DNA of 32,881 bases, taken from the IMG/VR virus record IMGVR_UViG_3300009175_000050, positions 1 to 32,881 of that record, one strand, 5' to 3'. This document shows, one piece after another, positions 7,636-14,258 of the stretch (within the stretch, counting starts at the first letter, position 1; every line of letters begins with the position of its first letter). The translations under genes were made by a program, and so were the position numbers. The DNA comes from a virus. A model generated the notes under the pieces. That model had not been told where the DNA came from, ran no database searches, and was given only the letters and a program-made list of their open reading frames with translations.

Positions 7636-8399
7636 TTAAATTTCTCGTTATCCATTAAGATTGAATCAATTAAACTGTAATTTAGTTTCAACTTACTTAG
7701 TAGAGTGTTAAAAGCAATAGTATCTTTTGGTAAACATTCACCACCAAATGCTCCATATTCAGAATCTGATTTTAGATACAATGGACTAATATTCGGACGT
7801 TCAGCAATTGCATGTAATATATTATCATAGTTAACACCAAATTTTTTGCATACTTCATGAAAAATATTAGCAAATGTACAATTCATTGCATTGTGAACAT
7901 TGTTAAAATACTTTATTAATTCAGCTTCAGTTGGATTTACAAATCTAACTAACTGAGGATATTGTCCATGTAACTGACTTATAGTTGTAAAATGTGTTAA
8001 ATCATTTGATCCAATTACTAATACATCCATGTTACAGAAATCACCTAATGCGTTTGCTGCATGAAGAAATTCTGGAACAAAGCAAATATGTAAATTAGAA
8101 TACTTTTTGCCTAATGCTTCAGTTGTGCCTGGAATAACAGTACTCTTAATTGCGACGATCCCACGATAATTTTTTACTGCTAAATCGTAACAACATTTAT
8201 CAACTATACTTATGTTACATTCATTGAATATCGTATTCAATGTGGGAACACATATAAACACAATATCGGTATTTATTACATCAAGTAACGAAGTATTCTT
8301 TTCTTTGATATCATAATATGACATCGTGTGCCCTAACATCTCTAAGCCTGTATAAACAGCTTGCCCAACAACGCCCTTACCTATAATGCCTATATTCAT
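7632..8399 (-). CDS. UDP-glucose/GDP-mannose 6-dehydrogenase family, short form
   Basis: The family oxidises a nucleotide sugar at C6 to the uronic acid with two NAD. Visible signatures are the Rossmann G-K-G-V-V-G-Q-A (7-14), C-V-P-T (50-53), K-S-T-V-I-P-G-T (85-92), P-E-F-L (109-112), K-Y-F-N-N (163-168), and the catalytic-Cys box G-G-E-C-L-P-K-D (Cys222). At 255 residues it ends about 30 residues after the Cys box, so the usual C-terminal UDP-binding domain (full-length relatives are about 390-430 residues) is missing. Either activity is retained in a reduced form, the substrate differs, or the domain is supplied elsewhere. It leads the lower part of the minus-strand cassette and has AAGGAAG before the ATG. 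Confidence 0.85.
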   Translation of the reverse strand: MNIGIIGKGVVGQAVYTGLEMLGHTMSYYDIKEKNTSLLDVINTDIVFICVPTLNTIFNECNISIVDKCCYDLAVKNYRGIVAIKSTVIPGTTEALGKKYSNLHICFVPEFLHAANALGDFCNMDVLVIGSNDLTHFTTISQLHGQYPQLVRFVNPTEAELIKYFNNVHNAMNCTFANIFHEVCKKFGVNYDNILHAIAERPNISPLYLKSDSEYGAFGGECLPKDTIAFNTLLSKLKLNYSLIDSILMDNEKFK

Positions 8400-8420
8400 T
8401 TATTACTTCCTTATACTACT

Positions 8421-8429
8421 ATTATAGCA
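8421..8429 (-). promoter_or_regulatory. extended -10 promoter before the 6-dehydrogenase gene
   Basis: On the minus strand the sequence reads TGCTATAAT, an extended -10 (TGn-TATAAT), 21 bases before the ATG at 8399. The leader contains AAGGAAG, so unlike other promoters here it makes a conventional leadered mRNA. No good -35 was seen at 16-18 bases. Confidence 0.55.
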
Positions 8430-8432
8430 CAA

Positions 8433-9233
8433 TTATTTTGCACAACCGTGACTTGCAGTAGTTTTTTTAATCACTTGTACTGGCTTACTCAAATCAATAA
8501 GCGGGATAGCATAGTTATATTTGTTGTTTATATGCTGGCGTAGACGATTGACTAACATTAGCATATATTGGTGTTGAGTTGGATAGTCATCATTTGCTGG
8601 ATCAAGCGGATTACCTTCAGTCTTAGCATATGTTGAAATACTATTTTTAAATGTTTCGTCGTTATTTGCACCAGTTATATCAAATCTATCGTGGATTACA
8701 TCTACAGGGATATCGATTACAATTCCATTACAAATATTTGTTGCACAGTTATATAAAAATCGATCAATGTGGCTATATGGGCTAAGTTGTCCCATAACTT
8801 CAATCATTTCTTTTTTAATAATTGGAAATAGTGCAAATGGATGGTCCATATTTCTAACGTTGACACGAAGCAGTGGCATTGGATGAGATTCATACTTGTA
8901 AATAACATTGTCCCAGTCTTGTGTTTCTAATATAACATCGTCATTGAATACAAATAGCCACTTACCGTAAGCTAAATTAGCTAGAGTATTATAATACATA
9001 TTTAATTTTTCATAGCCTAGTTGCTTGAACAAATACATTGTTACTTGATAATATTTTGGTATTATCACAGTTTCAACGTATTCTATTACTTCAGTATCAT
9101 CAGTGTCTACGCCTAATAATACCTCAATATTGGTATTATCTTTAGCATTTTCAAGTAAGCTATCTAAACATTTTAACAACGGTTCTTTGCGCCCGCGGGT
9201 TGGAAGTAAAACTGAAATGTTGATGACGTTCAT
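8433..9233 (-). CDS. family 2-like glycosyltransferase (GT-A fold)
   Basis: A 266-residue protein starting with the GT2 pattern I-S-V-L-L-P-T-R-G-R-K-E-P-L-L-K-C-L-D-S-L. It continues with the nucleotide-sugar Asp region V-L-L-G-V-D-T-D-D (38-46) and the metal-binding F-V-F-N-D-D-V (94-100). Such enzymes transfer a sugar from a nucleotide donor; the acceptor cannot be predicted. It is the first gene of the minus-strand sugar cassette and has its own strong promoter on that strand with the -10 only 6 bases before the ATG. The gap to the next gene is 33 bases and holds another promoter. No membrane segment is seen, so it is probably cytoplasmic. Possible acceptors include modified DNA bases, virion proteins or host surface glycans (inference). 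Confidence 0.82.
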   Translation of the reverse strand: MNVINISVLLPTRGRKEPLLKCLDSLLENAKDNTNIEVLLGVDTDDTEVIEYVETVIIPKYYQVTMYLFKQLGYEKLNMYYNTLANLAYGKWLFVFNDDVILETQDWDNVIYKYESHPMPLLRVNVRNMDHPFALFPIIKKEMIEVMGQLSPYSHIDRFLYNCATNICNGIVIDIPVDVIHDRFDITGANNDETFKNSISTYAKTEGNPLDPANDDYPTQHQYMLMLVNRLRQHINNKYNYAIPLIDLSKPVQVIKKTTASHGCAK

Positions 9234-9239
9234 ATATTT

Positions 9240-9268
9240 ATTATAACAAATTACAGTATTAAAGTCAA
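9240..9268 (-). promoter_or_regulatory. consensus sigma-70 promoter abutting the glycosyltransferase start
   Basis: Minus strand: TTGACT (9268-9263), 17-base spacer, TATAAT (9245-9240) preceded by TGT, then 6 bases and the ATG (9233-9231). The spacer begins TTAATA and ends TTTGT, as in the promoters at 21174 and 23125. The expected transcription start falls on the ATG, so the mRNA would be leaderless. Confidence 0.75.
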
Positions 9269-9275
9269 ATTTTTG

Positions 9276-9318
9276 CTAAATAATAATGTAGTTCGCGGTG
9301 TTGAAATCACCCAACTAC
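9276..9318 (+). promoter_or_regulatory. late-promoter-like CTAAATA followed by a structured leader of the HNH gene
   Basis: CTAAATA (9276-9282) is followed by an imperfect hairpin starting at 9288: GTAGTT (9288-9293) pairs with AACTAC (9313-9318), and inside it GGTG (9297-9300) pairs with CACC (9308-9311). A second short hairpin (TTACT ... AGTAA, about 9323-9339) encloses the AAGG of the ribosome site. Structured leaders that limit translation are known upstream of T4 homing endonuclease genes; the same role here is inference. Confidence 0.4.
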
Positions 9319-9344
9319 TCTATTACTGAAAAGGAGTAACAGCA

Positions 9345-10004
9345 ATGATATTTATCAATAACACGCAAACAAAAAGATATTATGAAATAATTGAGATGGC
9401 GAGAGTGTTTCCACTTCCATCAGATACTTATACCGAAAAGCACCATATAATACCAAGGTGTTTTTATAAAGCAGGATGGGTACCTGGCAACCCAAATGAC
9501 CCCGATAATCTAGTTGTATTAACTGGACGAGAACATTTTATATGTCATCAGTTATTAACTCAGATGTTATATATTGGTCCTGATTATTATAAAATGTCAC
9601 ATGCATTTTTTAATATGTGCTTTATAAGACCAAATCAAACGGGTCGATATATTCCAACTCCAGAAGAATATGAATCTGCTAGAATTTTACATTCGGTTGC
9701 TATGTCAAAAGCACAAAAAGGCAGAAAATATACAGATGAAGTCAAAACCAATATGTCAAAACCAAGATCTGCTGAAGCAAAAGCCAATATGTCAAAAGCG
9801 CAAAGTAATCGATCTGCTGAAACAAGAGCCAATATGTCAAAAGCGCAAAGTAATCGATCTGCTGAAACAAGAGCCAATATGTCAAAACCAAAATCTGATG
9901 AGCATAAAGCTAATTTATCAAAAGCATCTAAAGGCAAACCAAAATCTGCCGAATCTATAAGAAAACGAACTGAAACCCGAAAAGCAAAACGAGAAATAAG
10001 ATAA
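9345..10004 (+). CDS. HNH homing endonuclease with NUMOD3-type repeats
   Basis: A 219-residue protein. The N-terminal HNH nuclease has E-K-H-H-I-I-P-R (about 31-38) and, after N-L-V-V-L-T, G-R-E-H-F-I-C-H. The C-terminal half is a run of short basic repeats of the type S-A-E-x-x-A-N-M-S-K-x-x, resembling NUMOD3 DNA-binding modules of phage homing endonucleases. Two repeats are an exact 45-base duplication at DNA level. It is free-standing, lies between the divergent minus-strand sugar cassette and the next plus-strand block, and has AAGGAG before its ATG. Such enzymes cut intron-less or marker-less alleles of related phages and spread themselves; the target here is unknown. Confidence 0.85.
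   Translation: MIFINNTQTKRYYEIIEMARVFPLPSDTYTEKHHIIPRCFYKAGWVPGNPNDPDNLVVLTGREHFICHQLLTQMLYIGPDYYKMSHAFFNMCFIRPNQTGRYIPTPEEYESARILHSVAMSKAQKGRKYTDEVKTNMSKPRSAEAKANMSKAQSNRSAETRANMSKAQSNRSAETRANMSKPKSDEHKANLSKASKGKPKSAESIRKRTETRKAKREIR
9783..9887 (+). repeat. 45-bp tandem direct repeat (2.3 copies) inside the HNH gene
   Basis: Bases 9783-9827 and 9828-9872 are identical, and the first 15 bases recur at 9873-9887. The period of 45 keeps frame and encodes 15-residue NUMOD3-like units. The exactness suggests recent slippage or recombination. Confidence 0.9.
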
Positions 10005-10007
10005 ATA
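10000..10007 (+). promoter_or_regulatory. candidate late promoter (GATAAATA)
   Basis: GATAAATA lies 6 bases before the ATG at 10014 and overlaps the HNH stop codon. No Shine-Dalgarno lies between. Spacing matches the elements at 634, 4394 and 29085. Confidence 0.35.
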
Positions 10008-10013
10008 TAGTAT

Positions 10014-10370
10014 ATGCAAATTTGTGAAGTTAGTGTCAAAAAAATTGGAAAGATGACAGCCAATCAGGTCATTTCGAATAATATGCTTGTTGACAACGGA
10101 TATATGTATGATGGAGTTCAAAATAACGAGCATGTTTATACAAAAGGAAATCTATCAGTTTATATTCCAATACAAAGGATAAATGATATAAGCGTTAGAA
10201 TTGGACAACAATCATATTATGGTAATCCAAGTAAAATATTAGCACATCAATTAAATTTGCCACACCCAACATATGTAGTTCACAAAAAAGAGAATAAGCC
10301 AGTTAATGTAAGTGATAAAGTTACTGCTGACTTTTTCAATAAATCTAAGAATCCAGGAAACTTTAAATGA
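10014..10370 (+). CDS. unrecognised 118-residue protein
   Basis: A small mixed protein with V-Y-T-K-G-N-L-S-V-Y-I-P-I and I-S-V-R-I-G-Q-Q-S-Y-Y-G beta-type segments and a basic, lysine-rich C-terminus (F-F-N-K-S-K-N-P-G-N-F-K). It lacks the (L/I)-x-E leader of the genes after it. An internal Met at residue 14 is an alternative start. Its TGA overlaps the next ATG (ATGA), so it belongs to the plus-strand block that follows the HNH gene. No family is recognised. Confidence 0.6.
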   Translation: MQICEVSVKKIGKMTANQVISNNMLVDNGYMYDGVQNNEHVYTKGNLSVYIPIQRINDISVRIGQQSYYGNPSKILAHQLNLPHPTYVVHKKENKPVNVSDKVTADFFNKSKNPGNFK

Positions 10371-10750
10371 CTATTAAGGAAATATTAAACGAAAGTGGAG
10401 AAGGTAGTATTCAAATTGATGTAGCAAGAGCTTTGCCTGCTGCATTTATTCTGCCTGAGTTAACCAATCAAGACCCATATTTTCAATATAGGATGGGAAT
10501 GGCTATTGCTCGTGCAAGGGCTCTGCAAGCAGGAGTTTTACCAAAAACTAATGTAGAAGACTCAATATTTGGTGAGAATATGTTTATCTCAACACAATGT
10601 CCAGAAGATGAAGAAACAATTAAACTAGCTTTGAAAATGATGCCAGGTAAAAGTGCAATTAAGCAAATTAGTACAACCAAAAGTGAAGAATCGACAACAG
10701 TAAACAAACGAAGTCCTGTAAATTCGTTTGTGAAAAAAGAAAAGCAATGA
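10367..10750 (+). CDS. unrecognised protein with capsid-targeting-like leader
   Basis: A 127-residue protein starting M-T-I-K-E-I-L-N-E-S-G-E-G (L-N-E/Ser site). A central motif, D-P-Y-F-Q-Y-R-M-G-M-A-I-A-R-A-R, looks like a conserved helix; I associate similar sequences with other T4-like phages but cannot confirm that here. The C-terminal 35 residues are polar and lysine-rich. It overlaps both neighbours by 4 bases. A head-internal role is possible from the leader; nothing else can be said. Confidence 0.65.
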   Translation: MTIKEILNESGEGSIQIDVARALPAAFILPELTNQDPYFQYRMGMAIARARALQAGVLPKTNVEDSIFGENMFISTQCPEDEETIKLALKMMPGKSAIKQISTTKSEESTTVNKRSPVNSFVKKEKQ

Positions 10751-11223
10751 AAATAACAGAAATGATATTAAAAGAAAATGTACAAACTGGCATTAATCTG
10801 TCTGATAATATTGCACGTCAATCAATTAAACAAGTTGATGAACGAATAGCTGAATTGGAAGAAAACGGCGAAGAAAATCATGAATATGCTGCATTATGTC
10901 ATATTAGTACAGTATTAGAAATACAAATCAATGCACCTTTATCACAGCGAGCTAACATTAGGACAGCATTTGTTATTTTAAATAATAAGATTGTAGCAGC
11001 TGGATCAATGTGGATCCCACGAAAATCAACTGAAGCGGAAATTATGAATGTTGGATCCATTGAAAGGGGCGCTGGATCACAAGTTATAAATGCGTTAGAA
11101 AAAGAAGCTAAAATAAAAGGAGTTAAGAAAATAGTGTTAACTTCAACAGCCAAATCATTTTATGAACGATTAGGATATAAAAAACAAGCAGACGGCAATA
11201 AATTAGAAAAGTATATTGGATAA
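10747..11223 (+). CDS. GNAT-family N-acetyltransferase with capsid-targeting-like leader
   Basis: A 158-residue protein. The leader is M-K-I-T-E-M-I-L-K-E-N (L-K-E/Asn). After a helical region comes a GNAT core: strands A-F-V-I-L-N-N-K-I-V-A-A-G-S (74-87), the acetyl-CoA pyrophosphate loop E-R-G-A-G-S-Q (106-112) with its helix, strand K-K-I-V-L-T-S (127-133), and F-Y-E-R-L-G-Y (138-144). GNAT enzymes acetylate amines on proteins, antibiotics or small molecules; the substrate here is unknown. The leader suggests that it could be packaged and injected (inference). It starts by ATGA overlap with the previous gene and is 9 bases before the nucleotidyltransferase, whose site is AAAGGAAAGT. Confidence 0.8.
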   Translation: MKITEMILKENVQTGINLSDNIARQSIKQVDERIAELEENGEENHEYAALCHISTVLEIQINAPLSQRANIRTAFVILNNKIVAAGSMWIPRKSTEAEIMNVGSIERGAGSQVINALEKEAKIKGVKKIVLTSTAKSFYERLGYKKQADGNKLEKYIG

Positions 11224-11232
11224 AGGAAAGTA

Positions 11233-12681
11233 ATGAAAATATTTGAAATTATCAACCAAAGAGTGTATAATAGTAGTATGATAATGGAATCATCACAAAC
11301 CGACGAAACAATTGAACTTCTGAAAAATGCAATCGAAGGATCTGAATTCGACGGAAGGCTATTTATTGCTGGAGGATTTGTGCGTGATACACTTTTGGGT
11401 AAAAATTCAAAAGATATCGATATTGTTGTTGATGGTGGACCTACTGCTGGGCTTGATGCAGCCACATTTATTGCTAAAAAGCTTGGTATTTTTAAGCAAG
11501 ATAGCAATCCTGTATTGTTCCCAACATATTTTACTGCAAAACTTGCAATCAAAACAAATTCGGGACCAATGGATGTCGAGTTTGTAGCACCCAGGACAGA
11601 AAAATATACTCCAGGAAGTCGTAAGCCAGCTGTAGTGGCTGGAACGTTGAAGGATGATGTACTACGCAGAGATTTCACAATAAATTCTCTAATTCAAAAT
11701 CTACAAACTGGTGAGATACTTGATTTGAGTGGACGTGGTTTGAAAGATCTTAAAAATGGAGTACTCAATACAACCGGAAAGCCAGAACTAATATTTTCAG
11801 AAGATCCTCTTCGTATTCTTCGTGCTGTTCGATTTGCAATTAAGTATGGATTTACTCTTCCACTTAATGTCATTAAATCAATTAAAAAAGCTGCTCCCTC
11901 TCTTAAGAGTATCAGTGCAGAACGAATCAATGATGAGATCAGTAAAATTCTTGTTCTTAATAAGCCTGGTAAAGCATTTGAACTATTTAGAATTACTGGC
12001 ATTATGGACGTAATTTTGCCTGAGCTTAAAGCACTAGATAAGCTAAAGCAAAACAAGTTTCATAACCAAGATGCACTTGGACACACTCTAACAGTTCTAG
12101 ACAATAGTTCACCAGACCTTATTAAGAGACTAGCGGCACTATTTCACGATTGTGGAAAATCTTCAACGAGAACAGAAAAAGATGGAAAAGTGCAATTTAT
12201 TGGTCACGAAAGTATTGGAGCAGACATTGCAAAAGTTGCTTTGCGTAGACTAAAATACCCAACTGAAGTTATTGATAAAGTTTGTATTATTATCAGTAAT
12301 CATATGGGATTGAAGAGCGCTGGTCCAGATGGAACACTTATGAAGGATTCAACTCTTAGAAAGTTTATCTACAGAGTTAGTCACAATCTTGAGGATGTGT
12401 TGGACGTAATCAATGCAGACAATAATTCTCATGCTGTAGGTCACGGATTGCCAGAACAAATCAATATGATCAGAAAGCGTATCCAACAAATGGATATCAA
12501 TCAAATCCTTAATACTAAGAGTATATTGGATGGTAATGAAATTATGGCGTTGGGTGCAAAAGGTAGACTAGTTGGCGATATCAAAAATAAAATACTTGAT
12601 GCTACTCTTAAGAATCCAAATTTTACAAGACATGATGCAGAAGTATTGGCTAAAAATATGATTAGGAACCTAAAACAATGA
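11233..12681 (+). CDS. CCA-adding enzyme/poly(A) polymerase-like nucleotidyltransferase with HD domain
   Basis: A 482-residue class II nucleotidyltransferase. Motifs: I-A-G-G-F-V-R-D (45-52), metal-binding D-I-D (61-63), the nucleotide-binding block R-R-D-F-T-I-N-S-L (145-153), and E-D-P-L-R-I-L-R-A-V-R-F-A (190-202). An HD phosphohydrolase domain follows, with G-H-T-L (His284), L-F-H-D-C-G-K (His305-Asp306) and G-H-E-S (His325). Bacterial CCA enzymes with this layout add or repair tRNA 3' CCA, and the HD domain removes 2',3'-cyclic phosphates. The first 20 residues, M-K-I-F-E-I-I-N-Q ... I-M-E-S, are unlike cellular relatives and resemble the (L/I)-x-E leaders of its neighbours. tRNA repair after host nuclease attack is plausible; RNA tailing is the alternative. 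Confidence 0.85.
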   Translation: MKIFEIINQRVYNSSMIMESSQTDETIELLKNAIEGSEFDGRLFIAGGFVRDTLLGKNSKDIDIVVDGGPTAGLDAATFIAKKLGIFKQDSNPVLFPTYFTAKLAIKTNSGPMDVEFVAPRTEKYTPGSRKPAVVAGTLKDDVLRRDFTINSLIQNLQTGEILDLSGRGLKDLKNGVLNTTGKPELIFSEDPLRILRAVRFAIKYGFTLPLNVIKSIKKAAPSLKSISAERINDEISKILVLNKPGKAFELFRITGIMDVILPELKALDKLKQNKFHNQDALGHTLTVLDNSSPDLIKRLAALFHDCGKSSTRTEKDGKVQFIGHESIGADIAKVALRRLKYPTEVIDKVCIIISNHMGLKSAGPDGTLMKDSTLRKFIYRVSHNLEDVLDVINADNNSHAVGHGLPEQINMIRKRIQQMDINQILNTKSILDGNEIMALGAKGRLVGDIKNKILDATLKNPNFTRHDAEVLAKNMIRNLKQ

Positions 12682-13457
12682 GATTAAATGAAGTTGAACA
12701 TCAAACATATTTTGGATTAATAACAGCCAGCGGCAAACTAATTGAAAGATTTTCAGGATACTATCCAGCAGCACACAGAGATCTAGTTCCAGATATTGAT
12801 CTAGAAATGAACAATGGTGCGGTACGATTTGCTACTTATTTGGGTGGAGTTAACTTTACTCCAGGAACCAGAATTGAATACGAATTTAAATCTACTACTA
12901 AAAATATTCTTAATATTATTAAACATATTGCTTCGCATCCACTTAGTGGTGGGTATGCTTTCAATCTGACAGACGAAAAGACTAATTTATTTCATGAATT
13001 TCCTAATAAGCTACAAGCTATAAAGTTTTTACATGATATTTCAACTAAACAAAGAGATAAGTCGGGGATGATTCCATATTACTATGATAATGGTAAATTA
13101 AAAGTATTACTAATGAAACCGTCTGATCCTTCATTTGGTGGAACAAAATTTCAATTAGCAAAAGGTGGAATTGAACCAAGTTACAGCCCAATAAATAATG
13201 CATTGAAAGAAGCACAAGAAGAAGTTGGATTAGTTCTTTCAAATGTCAAACAAGTTGAGCCAATAAATATTTTTAAGTATAAACAATACGATTTGCATGT
13301 ATTTGCTTGTGAAATATTTGATCCTAATAACTTTTCTAATACAGACTTTGAAACTGGTAATACTAAGTGGTTTACTTTACCAGACGATTTATTGAAAATA
13401 AGAAAAGATCAACAAGAAATATTTAAATATTTCCTCACTCATGAAAATGGAGCGTAA
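12678..13457 (+). CDS. Nudix hydrolase with extra N-terminal domain
   Basis: A 259-residue protein. The C-terminal half is a Nudix fold, with the box around G-G-I-E-P-S (163-168) and K-E-A-Q-E-E-V-G-L (177-185). Compared with the consensus G-x5-E-x7-R-E-U-x-E-E-x-G-U, the metal-binding E-x-x-E-E core is intact, Arg is Lys, and the first Glu position is Tyr. Nudix enzymes hydrolyse nucleoside diphosphates linked to another group (ADP-ribose, NAD, capped RNA, dNTP). The N-terminal 70 residues match the start of the protein at 4407. The first residues M-R-L-N-E-V are a weak leader (L-N-E/Val). The ATG overlaps the previous stop. The gene ends inside a hairpin. Cleaving ADP-ribose products is attractive given the transferase array, but this is inference. 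Confidence 0.8.
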   Translation: MRLNEVEHQTYFGLITASGKLIERFSGYYPAAHRDLVPDIDLEMNNGAVRFATYLGGVNFTPGTRIEYEFKSTTKNILNIIKHIASHPLSGGYAFNLTDEKTNLFHEFPNKLQAIKFLHDISTKQRDKSGMIPYYYDNGKLKVLLMKPSDPSFGGTKFQLAKGGIEPSYSPINNALKEAQEEVGLVLSNVKQVEPINIFKYKQYDLHVFACEIFDPNNFSNTDFETGNTKWFTLPDDLLKIRKDQQEIFKYFLTHENGA

Positions 13458-13469
13458 TTTATACGCTCC
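13449..13469 (+). terminator. hairpin between convergent genes
   Basis: GGAGCGTA (13449-13456) and TACGCTCC (13462-13469) form an 8-bp perfect stem with a 5-base loop, overlapping the Nudix stop codon. Only a weak T-rich stretch follows on either strand. It sits between the convergent Nudix gene and the minus-strand gene at 13505, where a bidirectional terminator would be expected. Confidence 0.5.
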
Positions 13470-13504
13470 AATTTCCAAGAATTAAAGATCACCTACCCTT
13501 TTAG

Positions 13505-13792
13505 TTAAGCGTTAATTGTCCAACGTCCAGCAGCCTGCATTTCAGCCTTTGACTGAGCCTTGGCTTGTTCTACGCCGTACTTGTCTACGTTAGCTTGATT
13601 TAAGCCTACGTTGCATTCAAAGCCATTGAAAAGGCGTAGATGCCAAAACTTTACTGCACTATCCGGACCTAAGTCAACACTGAACGGACCAGCATACTCA
13701 GGTACATAGTAAGATCCACCACCGCCCATAGGACCGATTAGAGCTAACATTGCCTTAGCTTGTTCTTCTGTGCTAAATTGTGCCATATTCAT
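13505..13792 (-). CDS. unrecognised 95-residue protein, isolated minus-strand late-type gene
   Basis: A single minus-strand gene between plus-strand blocks, with visibly higher G+C than its surroundings, which suggests codon selection for high expression or a different origin. The start M-N-M-A-Q-F-S-T-E-E-Q-A-K-A is preceded by GGAGAAGT. The product has a helical N-terminus, a G-P-M-G-G-G-G-S-Y-Y-V-P turn region (about 20-31), a F-W-H-L-R-L-F-N-G-F-E-C strand region, and a helical, Ala/Gln-rich C-terminus. A late-promoter-like element and a leader hairpin lie upstream. A small abundant virion or host-interaction protein is possible; no family is recognised. Confidence 0.7.
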   Translation of the reverse strand: MNMAQFSTEEQAKAMLALIGPMGGGGSYYVPEYAGPFSVDLGPDSAVKFWHLRLFNGFECNVGLNQANVDKYGVEQAKAQSKAEMQAAGRWTINA

Positions 13793-13821
13793 ATTTTACT
13801 TCTCCATAAACTAGTTTGATT

Positions 13822-13851
13822 GAAGTATTTTCTACTTCACAAATATTTATC
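13822..13851 (-). promoter_or_regulatory. late-promoter-like element and leader hairpin for the 95-residue protein
   Basis: Minus strand: GATAAATA (13851-13844) followed by a 6-bp perfect hairpin, GAAGTA-GAAAA-TACTTC (13838-13822), and then GGAGAAGT before the ATG. This gives a normal leader of about 45 bases, unlike the leaderless arrangement at other GATAAATA sites. The hairpin may stabilise the mRNA. Confidence 0.45.
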
Positions 13852-13909
13852 ATCTACAAATATTAGTGACAGAAATTTTGTACAAATTTAACACCACTAA
13901 ATACGACAG

Positions 13910-13938
13910 TTGACATGTACCGAACGTTATGTTAAACT
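13910..13938 (+). promoter_or_regulatory. sigma-70 promoter for the dsbA-like gene
   Basis: TTGACA (13910-13915), 17 bases, TAAACT (13933-13938) preceded by TGT. The leader then contains AAGGA (13946-13950) 10 bases before the ATG at 13961. The -35 coincides with an in-frame upstream ATG at 13914, which argues against that ATG as the start. CTAAATA-like sequence also lies just upstream (about 13897). Confidence 0.6.
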
Positions 13939-13960
13939 TAATACTAAGGACAATGTAAAT

Positions 13961-14236
13961 ATGGAAAATACAAGTACTCAGACGTTAAAGATTTTTAATG
14001 GTGAAGAAAAAGTAAAATTAGAACAAGTTTTTAAGGAAGGATTAAGTGTGATGCACGAAGTTGAAACACTTAATGAGGGTTTAGCAGATACACTTAATAA
14101 CCTAGCTAAAGAATGGGAAATTAAGCCTTCAGTTTTGAAACGTGCATTAAAAATGGCATATAAGAATTCATGGGATGTTAATGAAATGGATAATACTCAA
14201 ATTTCAAACATTCTTGACACAGTAAAAATGAAGTAA
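13961..14236 (+). CDS. dsbA: DsbA-like dsDNA-binding protein (T4-type)
   Basis: A 91-residue protein. An in-frame ATG lies 51 bases upstream but sits in the promoter, so 13961 with its AAGGA is preferred. The pattern E-x-x-x-L-N-E-G-L-x-D-T-x-x-x-L-A-K-E, E-I-K-P-S-V-L-K-R-A-L-K-M-A-Y-K and a final I-S-N-I-L-D-T-V resembles the helical layout of T4 DsbA (89 residues), a late dsDNA-binding protein that acts near late promoters. The protein is mostly helical and charged. It lies directly upstream of the polymerase. The match was made from memory of the family, so a different small helical DNA-binding protein is possible. Confidence 0.55.
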   Translation: MENTSTQTLKIFNGEEKVKLEQVFKEGLSVMHEVETLNEGLADTLNNLAKEWEIKPSVLKRALKMAYKNSWDVNEMDNTQISNILDTVKMK

Positions 14237-14241
14237 TTCCC

Positions 14242-14258
14242 ACATCTAAAGGAGATGT
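14242..14258 (+). promoter_or_regulatory. hairpin enclosing the ribosome site of DNA polymerase gene
   Basis: ACATCT (14242-14247) and AGATGT (14253-14258) form a 6-bp perfect stem whose loop is AAAGG, part of the AAAGGAG ribosome site for the ATG at 14269. In T4 and RB69 the polymerase represses its own translation by binding a hairpin at its ribosome site, so this is a candidate autogenous operator. The loop sequence is not the T4 one. Confidence 0.45.

Noticed and set aside
9276-9290. ATG at 9286 as a leaderless start after CTAAATA
   Set aside because: The ATG is followed directly by TAG, so nothing is encoded.
9783-9887. CRISPR-like repeat array
   Set aside because: Units are adjacent without spacers, keep reading frame, and encode NUMOD3-type repeats.
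13910-13960. Upstream start for the DsbA-like gene
   Set aside because: It coincides with the -35 box and lacks a ribosome site, while 13961 has AAGGA.
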